The notes beneath the pieces were generated by a model. It did no database searches. It was not told where the DNA came from and was given only the letters and a program-made list of their open reading frames with translations. A DNA stretch of 64,000 bases, taken from the NCBI RefSeq assembly GCF_013004695.1, contig NZ_JABEMG010000008.1:1-64000 (forward strand). The letters are read 5' to 3'. Position 1 is the first letter of the stretch; the number at the start of each line of letters is the position of its first letter. Made by a program: the position numbers and the translations under genes. The stretch is from Promicromonospora citrea (GTDB taxonomy: Bacteria; Actinomycetota; Actinomycetes; Actinomycetales; Cellulomonadaceae). Below, piece after piece: positions 36,040 to 56,723 of the stretch.

Positions 36040-36279
36040 TAATCTTCTCGGGTAACCCAAGACCGCCGGTCGTCCGACGCTGCCCACGCTCCCCGGAGCA
36101 GAGGGCGGAAGAAGACCGAAGTTCCGCGAACCGCGGAGGCCTGCGCAGGTGAACGAACTCGAATGTGGCCCTGCCGCGTGAATCCGAGCCCCGTGCGCCT
36201 GCGCCGGGGCTCTTCTCGTGTTCCGGGGCCTGCCCGGGGCCTCGCGCCCCCGGGGACGGTGGTACCACCACCGGAAGGA
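36040..36279 (+). promoter_or_regulatory. rplJ promoter region and L10-type leader
   Basis: The 305-base gap before rplJ holds a -10-like TAATCT (36040-36045) without a clear -35. A structured leader with the L10-leader-like stretch GCGCAGGTGAACGAA (near 36143) follows, then a GAGCCCCG/CGGGGCTC hairpin (36186-36212) before TCTTCTCG, and the GGAAGGA ribosome binding site. The L10-L12 complex usually binds such a leader to repress its own operon; the hairpin may act as an attenuator. Confidence 0.55.
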
Positions 36280-36284
36280 TTGCC

Positions 36285-36815
36285 ATGGCGAGGCCGGACA
36301 AGGCAGCCGCCGTCGCAGAGCTCGCGGACAAGTTCCGTGGCTCGAACGCGGCCGTGCTGACCGAGTACCGCGGGCTCACCGTCGCGCAGCTCAAGGAGCT
36401 GCGTCGGTCGCTCAGCGGCAACGCATCCTACGCCGTGGTGAAGAACACGCTGACGGGGATCGCGGCCAAGGAGGCCGGTGTCGAGGGTCTCGACGCCGAC
36501 CTGAAGGGCCCGTCCGCCATCGCATTCGTGACCGGTGACCCGGTCGAGGCTGCGAAGGGTCTGCGTGACTTCGCCAAGGCGAACCCTGCTCTGGTCATCA
36601 AGGGCGGCGTGCTCGACGGCCGCCCGATGTCGAGCGCAGAGATCACGAAGCTCGCGGACCTCGAGTCCCGCGAGGTTCTGCTGGCCAAGGTGGCCGGCGG
36701 CCTGAAGGCGACGCTGACGCGTGCTGCGTACGCCTTCACCGCCAAGCCCGCCCAGGTCGCCCGTGCCATCGATGCCCTGCGTCAGAAGCAGGAATCGGAG
36801 GGTGCTGCCGCCTGA
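36285..36815 (+). CDS. rplJ: 50S ribosomal protein L10
   Basis: A 176-residue L10, base of the L7/L12 stalk. The N-terminal rRNA-binding domain ([25 protein letters not shown] region, about 5-30) and the C-terminal helix that carries L12 dimers are present. ATG 36285 with GGAAGGA upstream was chosen; longer frames run into the leader. It is followed by rplL after 84 bases. Confidence 0.97.
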   Translation: MARPDKAAAVAELADKFRGSNAAVLTEYRGLTVAQLKELRRSLSGNASYAVVKNTLTGIAAKEAGVEGLDADLKGPSAIAFVTGDPVEAAKGLRDFAKANPALVIKGGVLDGRPMSSAEITKLADLESREVLLAKVAGGLKATLTRAAYAFTAKPAQVARAIDALRQKQESEGAAA

Positions 36816-36899
36816 CCAGGTGGCAGTGCCAGATCACAACCCCCTGCTTCTCGCGGGTCCGCACCGGCCCGCGAAGCGCCAACTGAAAGGAACGCCATC

Positions 36900-37289
<390 letters not shown>

Positions 37290-37330
37290 TCTGACGGCGG
37301 AGCCGCCTCCGGGCGGCGTCGCCGGAACAC

Positions 37331-37366
37331 GGAGGCCCGCATCCCGTCCAGGGGTGCGGGCCTCTG
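37331..37366 (+). terminator. Terminator after rplL
   Basis: GAGGCCCGCATCCC pairs with GGGGTGCGGGCCTC around GTCCA, followed by TGTCGT. It separates rplJL from rpoBC, which has its own promoter. Confidence 0.75.
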
Positions 37367-37493
37367 TCGTACGACCGCGCCGTGGGGTACGATCATGCAG
37401 GTGGCCAGGGCGTCCAGCCATCGCTCCGCAACGGTGCGGATGCGCAACGGTTCGAGGAATACCACAGCCTCGGCGTGCGGTTCCTGAGGGCAC

Positions 37494-37522
37494 TGGACAT
37501 ACTTACGGCAGATAGGTATGCT
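37494..37522 (+). promoter_or_regulatory. rpoB promoter
   Basis: TGGACA (37494-37499), 17-base spacer, TATGCT (37517-37522), in the 397-base gap between rplL and rpoB. The leader is then about 160 bases. A second -10-like TACGAT lies near 37389 with a poor -35. Confidence 0.65.
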
Positions 37523-37686
37523 AGCGCTTTGCGCCCGCGTGTGCCCTCGACGCCTCCCACCGCTTCCCGAAAGTCCTGGTCCCGCCCCTCATCCGGGGGC
37601 GCCCTCCGGAGACCGGTGAAGCCGGCAGAGTCCTGCAGCACCGCAGAGCGTACAGCGTTCACCCGAACTGCAGGGAAGGACCCCTC

Positions 37687-41199
<3,513 letters not shown>

Positions 41200-41295
41200 C
41201 ACCGGTCCGCGCCCGGGGGCACCGGGCGCGGACCTGGACACCAGGCGCAGTCCTGGACACCAAGGATTTTCGAGAACTTCAGGAAGTAGGACATC

Positions 41296-45180
<3,885 letters not shown>

Positions 45181-45216
45181 TCCGGTCCGCTGACCGCGAC
45201 TCCTGACGGAGCCTGC

Positions 45217-45275
45217 CAGAGCGCCTGTCCTGCCCCGCACGGGTCACCCCGTGCGCGGGCGGGGCAGGCGCTCTG
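45217..45275 (+). terminator. Terminator after rpoC
   Basis: CAGAGCGCCTG (45217-45227) pairs with CAGGCGCTCTG (45265-45275), with an inner GCCCCGCACGGG/CCCGTGCG stem, followed by CTTCG. It ends the rpoBC transcript. Confidence 0.8.
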
Positions 45276-45303
45276 CTTCGCGAGATTCCAAGGGTTTCCG
45301 GGT

Positions 45304-45353
45304 GCACCTCACACCCGATTCGTTTTGACCCCCCGGAATCGCGCAGGTAGCCT
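45304..45353 (+). promoter_or_regulatory. rpsL (str operon) promoter with upstream element
   Basis: TTGACC (45325-45330), 17-base spacer, TAGCCT (45348-45353). Just upstream is GCACCTCACACCCGATTCG (45304-45322), identical to the element before the tRNA-Thr promoter (5363-5381) and in the same phase to the -35 box. The leader runs about 270 bases to rpsL and holds no gene that I can see. Confidence 0.75.
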
Positions 45354-45631
45354 AGGAGTCTGTGCCCGCGCCGTCGGGTCGCACCTCCTGAAGAGCCGCT
45401 GCGAGGCGGCGTCGGAAGCGACCGATGTGAGTGCGTGGGCACCCCGGCTGAAAACGTCGCGGGGCACGTCGTGCCCTGGTGGCGGAGCCGGGCCATCGAG
45501 CCGGTGGTAAGTGGCGTAGCAGTCCCCGCGGGGGCTGTGGGTGCCGCATGCGATCGGCACGCACAAGCCAGAACCATCGACGGGGACGCCGGCAGGGCGT
45601 CGCCGAAGCTCGAGAAGACGACGGAGACGTA

Positions 45632-46006
45632 GTGCCTACGATCCAGCAGCTCGTCCGCAAGGGGCGGACCTCGAAGGCCGGGAAGTCGAAGACCCCGGCT
45701 CTCAAGGGCTCCCCCCAGCGGCGCGGCGTGTGCACCCGCGTGTACACCACCACCCCCAAGAAGCCGAACTCGGCCCTGCGCAAGGTCGCCCGTGTGAAGC
45801 TCTCCTCGCAGGTCGAGGTCACCGCGTACATCCCCGGTGTCGGCCACAACCTCCAGGAGCACTCGATCGTGCTCGTGCGCGGGGGCCGTGTGAAGGACCT
45901 TCCCGGTGTCCGGTACAAGATCGTCCGCGGTGCGCTCGACACGCAGGGCGTGAAGGGCCGCAAGCAGGCCCGGTCCCGTTACGGCGCCAAGAAGGAGAAG
46001 AGCTGA
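45632..46006 (+). CDS. rpsL: 30S ribosomal protein S12
   Basis: A 124-residue S12 at the decoding centre. The streptomycin-relevant TPKKPNS loop has K43 and K44, and the second loop ([10 protein letters not shown], near 86-95) is also wild type, so no target-based streptomycin resistance is predicted. GTG 45632 was chosen because [12 protein letters not shown] is the conserved start; longer frames read the leader. Its stop overlaps the rpsG start (TGATG). Confidence 0.98.
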   Translation: MPTIQQLVRKGRTSKAGKSKTPALKGSPQRRGVCTRVYTTTPKKPNSALRKVARVKLSSQVEVTAYIPGVGHNLQEHSIVLVRGGRVKDLPGVRYKIVRGALDTQGVKGRKQARSRYGAKKEKS

Positions 46007-46476
46007 TGCCCCGCAAGGGTCCGGCCCCGAAGCGGCCGCTCATCGTCGACCCGGTCTACGGGTCCCCTGTCGTCACGCAGCTGATCAACAAGGTCCTGCT
46101 CGACGGCAAGAAGTCGACCGCCGAGGCGATCGTCTACGGCGCCCTCGAGGGCGTCCGTGCCAAGACCGACGGTGACCCGGTCGTCGTGCTGAAGCGCGCG
46201 CTGGACAACGTCCGTCCCGCGCTCGAGGTGCGTTCGCGCCGCGTCGGTGGTGCCACGTACCAGGTGCCGGTCGACGTGCGTCCCGCCCGTGCCACGACGC
46301 TCGCGCTCCGCTGGCTCACCGACTTCTCCCGCGCCCGCCGCGAGAAGACGATGACCGAGCGCCTCATGAACGAGATCCTCGACGCGTCGAACGGTCTCGG
46401 TGCCGCGGTCAAGCGCCGCGAGGACATGCACAAGATGGCCGACTCCAACAAGGCCTTCGCGCACTACCGCTGGTAG
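46006..46476 (+). CDS. rpsG: 30S ribosomal protein S7
   Basis: A 156-residue S7, primary binder of the 16S 3' domain and often the autoregulator of the str operon. Conserved segments include [33 protein letters not shown] and the C-terminal [19 protein letters not shown]. It overlaps rpsL by 1 base and precedes fusA by about 95 bases. Confidence 0.98.
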   Translation: MPRKGPAPKRPLIVDPVYGSPVVTQLINKVLLDGKKSTAEAIVYGALEGVRAKTDGDPVVVLKRALDNVRPALEVRSRRVGGATYQVPVDVRPARATTLALRWLTDFSRARREKTMTERLMNEILDASNGLGAAVKRREDMHKMADSNKAFAHYRW

Positions 46477-46570
46477 TAGCTTCCGAGCGGCCCCGGGTAC
46501 CCCCCGGGGCCGTCGGTGGATGCCTCACCGCCGGCTTCCCACCCACCTTCAGACCAAGGGGTAAGACACC

Positions 46571-48673
<2,103 letters not shown>

Positions 48674-48796
48674 GTCCCCACAGGTCGACCCGCACAACCA
48701 ACCTGTAGGAAAAACCGCAACGCCCCGCAGTTGTAGGCTTCTTGGCCGAGCATCTGCAACGTTCGGAACATCTACCCAAGTCCCAGGAGGACCCCA

Positions 48797-49993
48797 GTGG
48801 CTAAGGCCAAGTTCGAGCGGACCAAGCCGCACGTCAACATCGGCACGATCGGTCACGTCGACCACGGCAAGACGACGCTGACCGCGGCGATCTCGAAGAC
48901 GCTTGCGGACAAGTACCCGGACCTGCCGGCGAACACGCAGCGCAACTTCGACGAGATCGACGCCGCGCCGGAGGAGAAGCAGCGCGGCATCACGATCAAC
49001 ATCGCGCACATCGAGTACGAGACGCCGAAGCGTCACTACGCGCACGTTGACGCCCCGGGTCACGCCGACTACATCAAGAACATGATCACCGGTGCCGCCC
49101 AGATGGACGGCGCGATCCTGGTGGTCGCCGCGACGGACGGCCCGATGGCCCAGACGCGTGAGCACGTGCTGCTCGCCCGCCAGGTCGGCGTGCCCTACCT
49201 GCTCGTGGCGCTCAACAAGGCCGACATGGTCGACGACGAGGAGATCCTCGAGCTCGTCGAGATGGAGGTCCGCGAGCTGCTGTCGTCGCAGGAGTTCGAC
49301 GGCGACAACGCGCCGGTCGTGCGCGTCTCGGGCCTCAAGGCGCTCGAGGGCGACCCGGAGTGGGTCGAGAAGGTCGTCGAGCTGATGGACGCCGTGGACG
49401 AGAACGTCCCGGAGCCGCAGCGCGACCTCGACAAGCCGTTCCTCATGCCGATCGAGGACGTCTTCACGATCACCGGTCGTGGCACCGTCGTCACCGGTAA
49501 GGTCGAGCGTGGCGCGCTGGACATCAACTCCGACGTCGAGATCGTCGGTATCCGCGAGCCGCAGAAGACCACGGTCACCGGTATCGAGACGTTCCACAAG
49601 CAGATGGACCAGGCTCAGGCCGGCGACAACACCGGTCTGCTCCTGCGCGGCATCAAGCGCGAGGACGTCGAGCGCGGCCAGGTCGTCGTGAAGCCGGGTT
49701 CGATCACCCCGCACACGAACTTCGAGGCTCAGGTCTACATCCTGGGCAAGGACGAGGGTGGCCGTCACAACCCGTTCTACTCGAACTACCGCCCGCAGTT
49801 CTACTTCCGTACCACGGACGTCACCGGCGTCATCACGCTGCCCGAGGGCACCGAGATGGTCATGCCCGGCGACAACACCGAGATGACGGTCGAGCTGATC
49901 CAGCCGATCGCCATGGAGGAGGGCCTCGGCTTCGCCATCCGCGAGGGTGGCCGCACGGTCGGTTCCGGCCGTGTCACCAAGATCATCAAGTGA
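48797..49993 (+). CDS. tuf: Elongation factor Tu
   Basis: A 398-residue GTPase that carries aminoacyl-tRNA. GHVDHGKT is at 19-26, with [20 protein letters not shown] and [10 protein letters not shown] after it. Domains II and III are complete. GTG 48797 has CCAGGAGG upstream. A TAGGCT -10-like box (48734-48739) in the 123-base gap after fusA might give tuf extra expression, but no good -35 is present. A GC-rich terminator follows, so this is the end of the str operon. Confidence 0.98.
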   Translation: MAKAKFERTKPHVNIGTIGHVDHGKTTLTAAISKTLADKYPDLPANTQRNFDEIDAAPEEKQRGITINIAHIEYETPKRHYAHVDAPGHADYIKNMITGAAQMDGAILVVAATDGPMAQTREHVLLARQVGVPYLLVALNKADMVDDEEILELVEMEVRELLSSQEFDGDNAPVVRVSGLKALEGDPEWVEKVVELMDAVDENVPEPQRDLDKPFLMPIEDVFTITGRGTVVTGKVERGALDINSDVEIVGIREPQKTTVTGIETFHKQMDQAQAGDNTGLLLRGIKREDVERGQVVVKPGSITPHTNFEAQVYILGKDEGGRHNPFYSNYRPQFYFRTTDVTGVITLPEGTEMVMPGDNTEMTVELIQPIAMEEGLGFAIREGGRTVGSGRVTKIIK

Positions 49994-50036
49994 TCCTGGA
50001 GCACGGGCTCATCTGACGGAAGTCAGCTGACACGAG

Positions 50037-50072
50037 GGGGCCCGGGCGCTTCGGCGTCCGGGCCCCTTCGCG
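50037..50072 (+). terminator. Terminator after tuf
   Basis: GGGGCCCGGGCGC (50037-50049), TTCG tetraloop, GCGTCCGGGCCCC (50054-50066), then TTCGCG. A stable hairpin ending the str operon. Confidence 0.85.
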
Positions 50073-50100
50073 TACGTAGCGGGTGTCACACGCCCTCCGT

Positions 50101-50517
50101 TTGGCCGATGCCAGGACGTGTGGCAAGATTGCATAGTTGCCTGTCACAGGCGCGCTCTTTCAAGTGTCGAACAGTGTGCAGAACCGCAGTCCGCGATCCG
50201 GTCCGTCCGGGTCGGTCGAGACTGGAGCGGTCACCCTCCCGGGGAGAGATCCGGGAACGGGGTCGCGGGATTTGTCGCCTGCTTCGATCTGTACTGGGCG
50301 CCCCGCGGAGCACACGCTCTCCGGTCTCACCGGAGGCACTGTTCCGAGCAGGCTCGGCAAACGTCGTGGTCGGCCCCGGTTCACACCAGGGCAGATCACT
50401 TCCCAACGGCCCCGGCACCAGGAATGGTGCTCTGCGCCCGGCTGTGCCGCGTCAAGCGACACGCCCGAGCGCGTGGGTCGGTCAGTAGCGGTTCGAGAGA
50501 GAGAGTCAGACGACGCC
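50101..50517 (+). promoter_or_regulatory. S10 operon promoter candidate and long leader
   Basis: The 450-base gap between the tuf terminator and rpsJ holds no gene I can support. A candidate promoter is TTGGCC (50101-50106), 17-base spacer, CAAGAT (50124-50129). CACACGCCCTCCGTTT just upstream is loosely like the rpsL and tRNA-Thr elements. The leader of about 380 bases has several short stems (for example GGTCTCACCGG near 50323) and could carry operon autoregulation, but I recognise no known motif. Confidence 0.35.
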
Positions 50518-50826
50518 ATGGCGGGACAGAAGATCCGCATCCGGCTCAAGTCCTACGACCACGAGGTCATCGACAGCTCGGCGCGCAAGATCGTCGACAC
50601 GGTGACTCGCGCTGGTGCGACGGTCGTGGGTCCGGTGCCGCTGCCGACGGAGAAGAACGTCTTCGTCGTGATCCGGTCGCCTCACAAGTACAAGGACAGC
50701 CGCGAGCACTTCGAGATGCGCACGCACAAGCGGCTCATCGACATCATCGATCCCACGCCGAAGGCCGTCGACTCGCTCATGCGGCTCGACCTGCCGGCGG
50801 ACGTGAACATCGAGATCAAGCTCTGA
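50518..50826 (+). CDS. rpsJ: 30S ribosomal protein S10
   Basis: A 102-residue S10 with the conserved [13 protein letters not shown] start and the loop [17 protein letters not shown] (about 56-72) that binds 16S rRNA and NusB. ATG 50518 was chosen for the conserved N-terminus [11 protein letters not shown]. The ribosome binding site is weak (GAGAGAGAG, 50499-50507). It is the first gene of the S10 operon. Confidence 0.97.
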   Translation: MAGQKIRIRLKSYDHEVIDSSARKIVDTVTRAGATVVGPVPLPTEKNVFVVIRSPHKYKDSREHFEMRTHKRLIDIIDPTPKAVDSLMRLDLPADVNIEIKL

Positions 50827-50840
50827 GGCTGGAGGACATC

Positions 50841-51494
50841 ATGACCAACCAGCAGAAGAACGTGACCGCGGTGCTCGGCACCAAGCTCGGCATGACGCAG
50901 CTCTGGGACGAGGCGGGTCGCCTCGTGCCGGTGACCGTCGTCTCCGTGGGCACGAACGTGGTGACGCAGATCCGCACCGCGGACGCCGACGGCTACTCGG
51001 CCGTGCAGCTCGCGGCCGGTCAGGTCGACCCGCGCAAGGTCACCAAGCCGCTCAAGGGCCACTTCGAGAAGGCCGGCGTGACGCCGCGCCGCCACGTGGC
51101 CGAGATCCGCACCGAGAACGCCTCCGAGTTCACGCTCGGCCAGGAGATCACCGCCGACGTGTTCGAGGCCGGTGCCAAGGTCGACGTGGTCGGTACCACC
51201 AAGGGCAAGGGCACCGCCGGTGTCATGAAGCGTCACGGCTTCGCCGGCGTGGGTGCCTCGCACGGTGCGCACCGTAACCACCGCAAGCCCGGCTCGATCG
51301 GTGGCGCGTCGACGCCGTCGCGAGTCTTCAAGGGCCTGCGGATGGCTGGTCGGATGGGTAACGCCCGTCAGACCACCCAGAACCTGACCGTTCACGCGGT
51401 CGACGCAGAGAAGGGTCTGCTGCTCGTCAAGGGCGCGGTTCCCGGCCCCAAGGGTGGCGTCGTCCTCGTGCGTAACGCCGCGAAGGGAGCGTGA
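50841..51494 (+). CDS. rplC: 50S ribosomal protein L3
   Basis: A 217-residue L3 with the long loop reaching toward the peptidyl-transferase centre ([19 protein letters not shown] and [16 protein letters not shown]). GGCTGGAGGA precedes ATG 50841. It follows rpsJ by 14 bases and is co-transcribed with rplD. Confidence 0.98.
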   Translation: MTNQQKNVTAVLGTKLGMTQLWDEAGRLVPVTVVSVGTNVVTQIRTADADGYSAVQLAAGQVDPRKVTKPLKGHFEKAGVTPRRHVAEIRTENASEFTLGQEITADVFEAGAKVDVVGTTKGKGTAGVMKRHGFAGVGASHGAHRNHRKPGSIGGASTPSRVFKGLRMAGRMGNARQTTQNLTVHAVDAEKGLLLVKGAVPGPKGGVVLVRNAAKGA

Positions 51495-51501
51495 CGCAGC
51501 C

Positions 51502-52203
51502 ATGACCACGCAGACCGCTCTGTCCGTGGACGTCGTCGACGCCCAGGGCAAGAAGTCCGGCACGGCCGAGCTCCCCGCTGAGGTGTTCGACGTCGCCGTC
51601 AACGTCCCGCTGATCCACCAGGTGGTCGTGGCGCAGCGCGCCGCCGCCCGCCAGGGGACGCACGCCACCAAGACCCGCGGCGACGTCCGCGGTGGTGGCA
51701 AGAAGCCGTACAAGCAGAAGGGCACCGGTCGCGCCCGCCAGGGTTCGACGCGCGCCCCGCAGTTCGCCGGCGGTGGCACCGTCCACGGCCCGCAGCCGCG
51801 CAAGTACGACCAGCGCACCCCGAAGAAGATGAAGGCCGCCGCCCTGCGTGGCGCTCTCTCGGACCGCGCTCGTGCCGGCCGCGTGCACGTCGTGACGGGC
51901 TTCGGCCTGGACGGCTCGCCGTCGACCAAGACCGCGCTGGCCACGATCGCGAAGCTGACCTCGCGCGAGCACGTGCTCGTCGTGACGCAGCGTGACGACG
52001 AGATCACCATCAAGTCGCTGCGCAACGTCCCCGAGGTGCACCTCCTGGTCGCCGACCAGCTGAACACCTACGACGTGCTCGTCTCCGACGACGTCGTCTT
52101 CACCGAGGGTGCCCTCGCCGACTTCCTCGCGGGCCCCGCCAAGGGTGCGAAGGCCGTCGCGACGGAGTCCGAGGCCGAGACCGCTGAGGAGACCGCAAAG
52201 TGA
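51502..52203 (+). CDS. rplD: 50S ribosomal protein L4
   Basis: A 233-residue L4 whose extended loop lines the exit tunnel ([18 protein letters not shown], about 64-81). In many bacteria L4 represses its own operon. ATG 51502 fits the conserved start. Its stop overlaps rplW by 4 bases (GTGA). Confidence 0.97.
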   Translation: MTTQTALSVDVVDAQGKKSGTAELPAEVFDVAVNVPLIHQVVVAQRAAARQGTHATKTRGDVRGGGKKPYKQKGTGRARQGSTRAPQFAGGGTVHGPQPRKYDQRTPKKMKAAALRGALSDRARAGRVHVVTGFGLDGSPSTKTALATIAKLTSREHVLVVTQRDDEITIKSLRNVPEVHLLVADQLNTYDVLVSDDVVFTEGALADFLAGPAKGAKAVATESEAETAEETAK

Positions 52204-52502
52204 GCGTCACCGTGAAGGACCCGCGCGACATCCTGATCGCGCCGGTCGTCTCCGAGAAGAGCTACAACCTGCTCGACGAGGGCAAGTACACCTTCATCGT
52301 CGACCCGAGCTCGAACAAGACCGAGATCAAGATCGCGATCGAGAAGGTCTTCGGCGTCAAGGTCGCCTCGGTGAACACGATCAACCGCAAGGGCAAGACG
52401 CGCCGCACGCGCTTCGGCCTCGGCAAGCGCAAGGACACCAAGCGTGCGATCGTCACCCTCCGCGAGGGCACGATCGACATCTTCGGCGGGCCGGTCGGCT
52501 GA
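52200..52502 (+). CDS. rplW: 50S ribosomal protein L23
   Basis: A 100-residue L23 at the tunnel exit, the docking site for trigger factor and SRP. Conserved segments are [15 protein letters not shown] and the [15 protein letters not shown] loop. GTG 52200 overlaps the rplD stop, indicating coupled translation. Confidence 0.97.
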   Translation: MSVTVKDPRDILIAPVVSEKSYNLLDEGKYTFIVDPSSNKTEIKIAIEKVFGVKVASVNTINRKGKTRRTRFGLGKRKDTKRAIVTLREGTIDIFGGPVG

Positions 52503-52534
52503 GCCGGACGAGAGCAGATTGAGGACAGGTTTCC

Positions 52535-53371
<837 letters not shown>

Positions 53372-53385
53372 TAGGAGCCTGAAAC

Positions 53386-53667
53386 ATGCCTCGTAGCCTG
53401 AAGAAGGGCCCCTTCGTCGACGACCACCTCCAGAAGAAGGTGGACGCGCAGAACGAGAAGGGGACCAAGAACGTCATCAAGACCTGGTCCCGTCGGTCGG
53501 TCGTCACGCCCGACTTCCTCGGTCACACCTTTGCCGTGCACGACGGTCGCAAGCACGTCCCGGTCTTCGTGACCGAGGCGATGGTCGGCCACAAGCTCGG
53601 CGAGTTCGCTCCCACGCGGACCTTCCGCGGCCACGTGAAGGACGACAGGAAGGGTCGTCGCCGCTGA
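53386..53667 (+). CDS. rpsS: 30S ribosomal protein S19
   Basis: A 93-residue S19 in the small-subunit head, contacting the A-site finger. The conserved [17 protein letters not shown] start and [16 protein letters not shown] are present. ATAGGAGCC precedes ATG 53386. The next gene begins 67 bases later. Confidence 0.98.
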   Translation: MPRSLKKGPFVDDHLQKKVDAQNEKGTKNVIKTWSRRSVVTPDFLGHTFAVHDGRKHVPVFVTEAMVGHKLGEFAPTRTFRGHVKDDRKGRRR

Positions 53668-53734
53668 GGCGTGGGGATTCCCCGCCCAAGCGAGCGATGA
53701 CTCGGACTGTCTGAGAAAAGGAAGCAGGACAGCA

Positions 53735-54106
53735 ATGGAAGCCAAGGCGCAGGCGCGGTTCGTCCGTGTCACGCCCCAGAAGGCCCGGCGCGTCGTGGAC
53801 CTCATCCGTGGCAAGCAGGCCTCTGAGGCCGTCGCGGTGCTGAAGTTCGCACCGCAGGCCGCCAGCGAGCCGATCCGGAAGGTCGTGGAGAGCGCGATCG
53901 CCAACGCCCGGGTGAAGGCCGACCGCGCGAGCGAGCGCTTCGACGAGGGCGACCTGGTCGTCTCCGCCGCGTTCGTGGACGAGGGCCCGACCCTCAAGCG
54001 GTTCCGCCCGCGGGCTCAGGGACGTGCGACGCGCATCCTCAAGCGCACGAGCCACATCACCGTGGTGCTCGCCGACAAGCAGACCGTCAAGGAAGGGGCC
54101 CGATAG
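53735..54106 (+). CDS. rplV: 50S ribosomal protein L22
   Basis: A 123-residue L22. The hairpin reaching the tunnel constriction ([20 protein letters not shown], about 85-104) has no insertion or deletion of the kind that gives macrolide resistance. AAAAGGAAGCAGG precedes the ATG. Its stop overlaps rpsC by 1 base. Confidence 0.98.
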   Translation: MEAKAQARFVRVTPQKARRVVDLIRGKQASEAVAVLKFAPQAASEPIRKVVESAIANARVKADRASERFDEGDLVVSAAFVDEGPTLKRFRPRAQGRATRILKRTSHITVVLADKQTVKEGAR

Positions 54107-54927
54107 TGGGACAGAAGGTTCACCCGCACGGGTACCGCCTCGGTATCACCACCGACCACCGGTCGCGCTGGTTCGCCGACAGCACCAAGCCCGGTCAGCG
54201 GTACCGCGACTACGTCCGCGAGGACGTGCAGATCCGCAAGCTCATGGGCACCGGCCTCGAGCGGGCCGGCATCTCCAAGGTCGAGATCGAGCGCACGCGT
54301 GACCGCGTCCGCGTGGACATCCACACGGCGCGTCCGGGCATCGTGATCGGCCGCCGGGGTGCCGAGGCCGACCGCATCCGCGGCGAGCTCGAGAAGCTCA
54401 CGGGCAAGCAGGTCCAGCTCAACATCCTCGAGGTCAAGAACGCGGAGATCGACGCGCAGCTCGTTGCTCAGGGCATCGCCGAGCAGCTGGCCAGCCGCGT
54501 CTCGTTCCGTCGTGCGATGCGCAAGGGCATGCAGTCCGCCCAGCGCGCCGGCGCGAAGGGCATCCGCGTGCAGGTCTCGGGCCGCCTCGGCGGCGCCGAG
54601 ATGAGCCGCTCGGAGTTCTACCGCGAGGGCCGCGTGCCCCTGCACACGCTCCGTGCGTACATCGACTTCGGCTTCTACGAGGCCCGCACCACCTTCGGCC
54701 GCATCGGCGTGAAGGTGTGGATCTACAAGGGCGAGGTCACCGAGAAGGAGTTCGCCGCTCAGCAGGCCACCGCCGCGCCCCGTCAGGGCCGTGGTCGCGG
54801 TGAGCGTGGTGGCGACCGTCGCGGCGGCCGTCGCAACGAGCGTCCGGCCGAGCGCAGCGCCGAGCCCGCCGCCCCCGCGGCGGAGGCTGCTGCCGCTCCG
54901 GCCGCAGAGACCGGAACGGAGGCCTGA
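54106..54927 (+). CDS. rpsC: 30S ribosomal protein S3
   Basis: A 273-residue S3 with a KH domain (about 40-110; [15 protein letters not shown]) and mRNA-entry helicase residues. After about 215 there is an Arg/Gly- then Ala/Pro/Glu-rich tail of about 55 residues, common in actinobacteria. GTG 54106 overlaps the rplV stop. Confidence 0.98.
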   Translation: MGQKVHPHGYRLGITTDHRSRWFADSTKPGQRYRDYVREDVQIRKLMGTGLERAGISKVEIERTRDRVRVDIHTARPGIVIGRRGAEADRIRGELEKLTGKQVQLNILEVKNAEIDAQLVAQGIAEQLASRVSFRRAMRKGMQSAQRAGAKGIRVQVSGRLGGAEMSRSEFYREGRVPLHTLRAYIDFGFYEARTTFGRIGVKVWIYKGEVTEKEFAAQQATAAPRQGRGRGERGGDRRGGRRNERPAERSAEPAAPAAEAAAAPAAETGTEA

Positions 54928-54929
54928 CC

Positions 54930-55346
54930 ATGCTGATCCCGCGCAGGGTCAAGCACCGCAAGCAGCACCACCCGTCGCGCTCCGGCGCCGCCAAGGGTGG
55001 TACCCAGATCGCGTTCGGCGACTTCGGCATCCAGGCTCTGGAGCCGGCGTACGTCACCAACCGCCAGATCGAGGCGGCGCGTATCGCGATGACTCGCCAC
55101 ATCAAGCGTGGCGGCAAGGTGTGGATCAACATCTACCCGGACCGTCCGCTGACCAAGAAGCCTGCCGAGACCCGCATGGGTTCCGGTAAGGGTTCGCCGG
55201 AGTGGTGGGTCGCCAACGTCAAGCCCGGCCGCGTCGTCTTCGAGCTGGCCGGTGTCGACGAGTCCCTTGCTCGTGAGGCCATGCGCCGCGCGATGCACAA
55301 GCTCCCGATGAAGTGCCGTTTCGTGGTGCGCGAGGGTGGTGTCTGA
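54930..55346 (+). CDS. rplP: 50S ribosomal protein L16
   Basis: A 138-residue L16 at the A-site tRNA elbow. The conserved [13 protein letters not shown] start and the [19 protein letters not shown] loop (about 76-94) are intact. It starts 2 bases after rpsC, and its stop shares an A with the rpmC start. Confidence 0.98.
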   Translation: MLIPRRVKHRKQHHPSRSGAAKGGTQIAFGDFGIQALEPAYVTNRQIEAARIAMTRHIKRGGKVWINIYPDRPLTKKPAETRMGSGKGSPEWWVANVKPGRVVFELAGVDESLAREAMRRAMHKLPMKCRFVVREGGV

Positions 55347-55585
55347 TGGCTATCGGTACGCAGGGGCTGGCCCCCATCGATCTGGATGGCATGGACGACG
55401 AGACTCTCGTCGCCAAGCTGAAGGAAGCCAAGGAGGAGCTCTTCAACCTCCGTTTCCAGTCGGCGACCGGCCAGCTCGAGAGCCACGGCCGGCTCAAGGC
55501 CGTGCGTCGCGACATCGCCCGGATCTACACGATCCTGCGTGAGCGCGAGCTCGGCATCCGTACGGCTCCGAGCGTGAGTGAGTGA
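55346..55585 (+). CDS. rpmC: 50S ribosomal protein L29
   Basis: A 79-residue L29 by the tunnel exit. The helical core has [17 protein letters not shown] and [20 protein letters not shown] 55346 overlaps the rplP stop (TGATG). The N-terminus is about 12 residues longer than in E. coli, as is common in actinobacteria. Confidence 0.96.
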   Translation: MAIGTQGLAPIDLDGMDDETLVAKLKEAKEELFNLRFQSATGQLESHGRLKAVRRDIARIYTILRERELGIRTAPSVSE

Positions 55586-55589
55586 GGCA

Positions 55590-55877
55590 ATGAGCGAGAA
55601 CACGACTGCTGAGGCCACCGAGGCCCAGCGCACGACGCGCAAGGTGCGCCGTGGCTACGTGGTCAGCGACAAGATGGACAAGACCATCGTGGTCGAGGTC
55701 GAGGACCGGGTGAAGCACCCGCTCTACGGCAAGGTCATCCGTCGCACCAACAAGGTCAAGGCGCACGACGAGCAGAACACTGCCGGCATCGGCGACCTGG
55801 TCGTCATCATGGAGACCCGCCCGCTGTCCGCGACCAAGCGGTGGCGCCTGGTGGAGATCGCCGAGAAGGCCAAGTAA
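55590..55877 (+). CDS. rpsQ: 30S ribosomal protein S17
   Basis: A 95-residue S17 with the OB-fold signature [20 protein letters not shown] and [20 protein letters not shown] chose ATG 55590. GTG 55578, four codons upstream and overlapping rpmC, is also possible. It is the last gene of the S10 operon before a hairpin and the spc genes. Confidence 0.95.
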   Translation: MSENTTAEATEAQRTTRKVRRGYVVSDKMDKTIVVEVEDRVKHPLYGKVIRRTNKVKAHDEQNTAGIGDLVVIMETRPLSATKRWRLVEIAEKAK

Positions 55878-55890
55878 GACTGCTTATCCC

Positions 55891-55933
55891 GCCGGGGGCG
55901 GTGCGTGACACACGTACGCGTGACGCCCCCGGC
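55891..55933 (+). terminator. Hairpin between the S10 and spc gene groups
   Basis: GCCGGGGGCG (55891-55900) pairs with CGCCCCCGGC (55924-55933), with an inner GCGTGACACACGTACGC region. No T-tract follows, so it may be a processing site or attenuator as much as a terminator. Confidence 0.5.
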
Positions 55934-56010
55934 ACAGCAACTATCCGTTCGACAAGGCTCGCCGGAACCAGTCCGCGCGAGAACCGGTTCGACGTCAGGA
56001 GTTCACTCAC

Positions 56011-56379
56011 ATGATCCAGCAGGAGTCGCGACTCCGGGTCGCCGACAACACGGGTGCCAAGGAGATTCTCTGCATCCGCGTGCTCGGTGGTTCGGGCCGT
56101 CGCTACGCCGGTATCGGCGACACCATCGTCGCCACCGTCAAGGACGCGATCCCGGGCGGCAACGTGAAGAAGGGCGACGTGGTCAAGGCCGTCGTCGTCC
56201 GGACCGCCAAGGAGCGCCGTCGTCCGGACGGTTCCTACATCAAGTTCGACGAGAACGCCGCCGTGATCCTGAAGAACGACGGCGAGCCTCGCGGCACCCG
56301 TATCTTCGGCCCGGTCGGCCGTGAGCTGCGCGACAAGCGGTTCATGAAGATCATCTCGCTGGCGCCGGAGGTGCTCTGA
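56011..56379 (+). CDS. rplN: 50S ribosomal protein L14
   Basis: A 122-residue L14 at the subunit interface, start of the spc group. Conserved blocks are [18 protein letters not shown] and [27 protein letters not shown] lies upstream of ATG 56011. rplX follows after 2 bases. Confidence 0.98.
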   Translation: MIQQESRLRVADNTGAKEILCIRVLGGSGRRYAGIGDTIVATVKDAIPGGNVKKGDVVKAVVVRTAKERRRPDGSYIKFDENAAVILKNDGEPRGTRIFGPVGRELRDKRFMKIISLAPEVL

Positions 56380-56381
56380 CC

Positions 56382-56723
56382 ATGGCGAAGATCAAGAAGG
56401 GCGACCAGGTCATCGTGATCTCGGGTCGCGACAAGGGCAAGACCGGCCGCGTGCTGGAGGTCCTCAAGGACTCCGACCGCGTCGTGGTCGAGGGCGTGCA
56501 GCGCGTCACGAAGCACACCAAGGTGGGCCAGTCGCAGCGCGGCACCCGCACCGGTGGCATCGAGACGGTCGAGGCGCCGATCCACGTGAGCAACGTGATG
56601 ATCGTCGACCCGGAGACCAAGAAGGGCACCCGCGTCGGGTACCGCCTCGAGCAGGTGGAGCGGGACGGTCGTACCAAGACCGTCCGGATCCGCGTCGCGA
56701 AGCGCTCCGGGAAGGACATCTGA
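56382..56723 (+). CDS. rplX: 50S ribosomal protein L24
   Basis: A 113-residue L24, an assembly initiator of the large subunit. The KOW motif ([20 protein letters not shown], about 4-23) is intact. Its stop overlaps the rplE start (TGATG). Confidence 0.98.
   Translation: MAKIKKGDQVIVISGRDKGKTGRVLEVLKDSDRVVVEGVQRVTKHTKVGQSQRGTRTGGIETVEAPIHVSNVMIVDPETKKGTRVGYRLEQVERDGRTKTVRIRVAKRSGKDI

Noticed and set aside
33436-36087. Reverse-strand open frame of about 880 codons over TPR-CHAT 2
   Set aside because: Antisense of the CHAT gene; low-complexity composition and no domain.
45632-46006. Streptomycin-resistance change in rpsL
   Set aside because: K43/K44 and the second resistance loop read as wild type.
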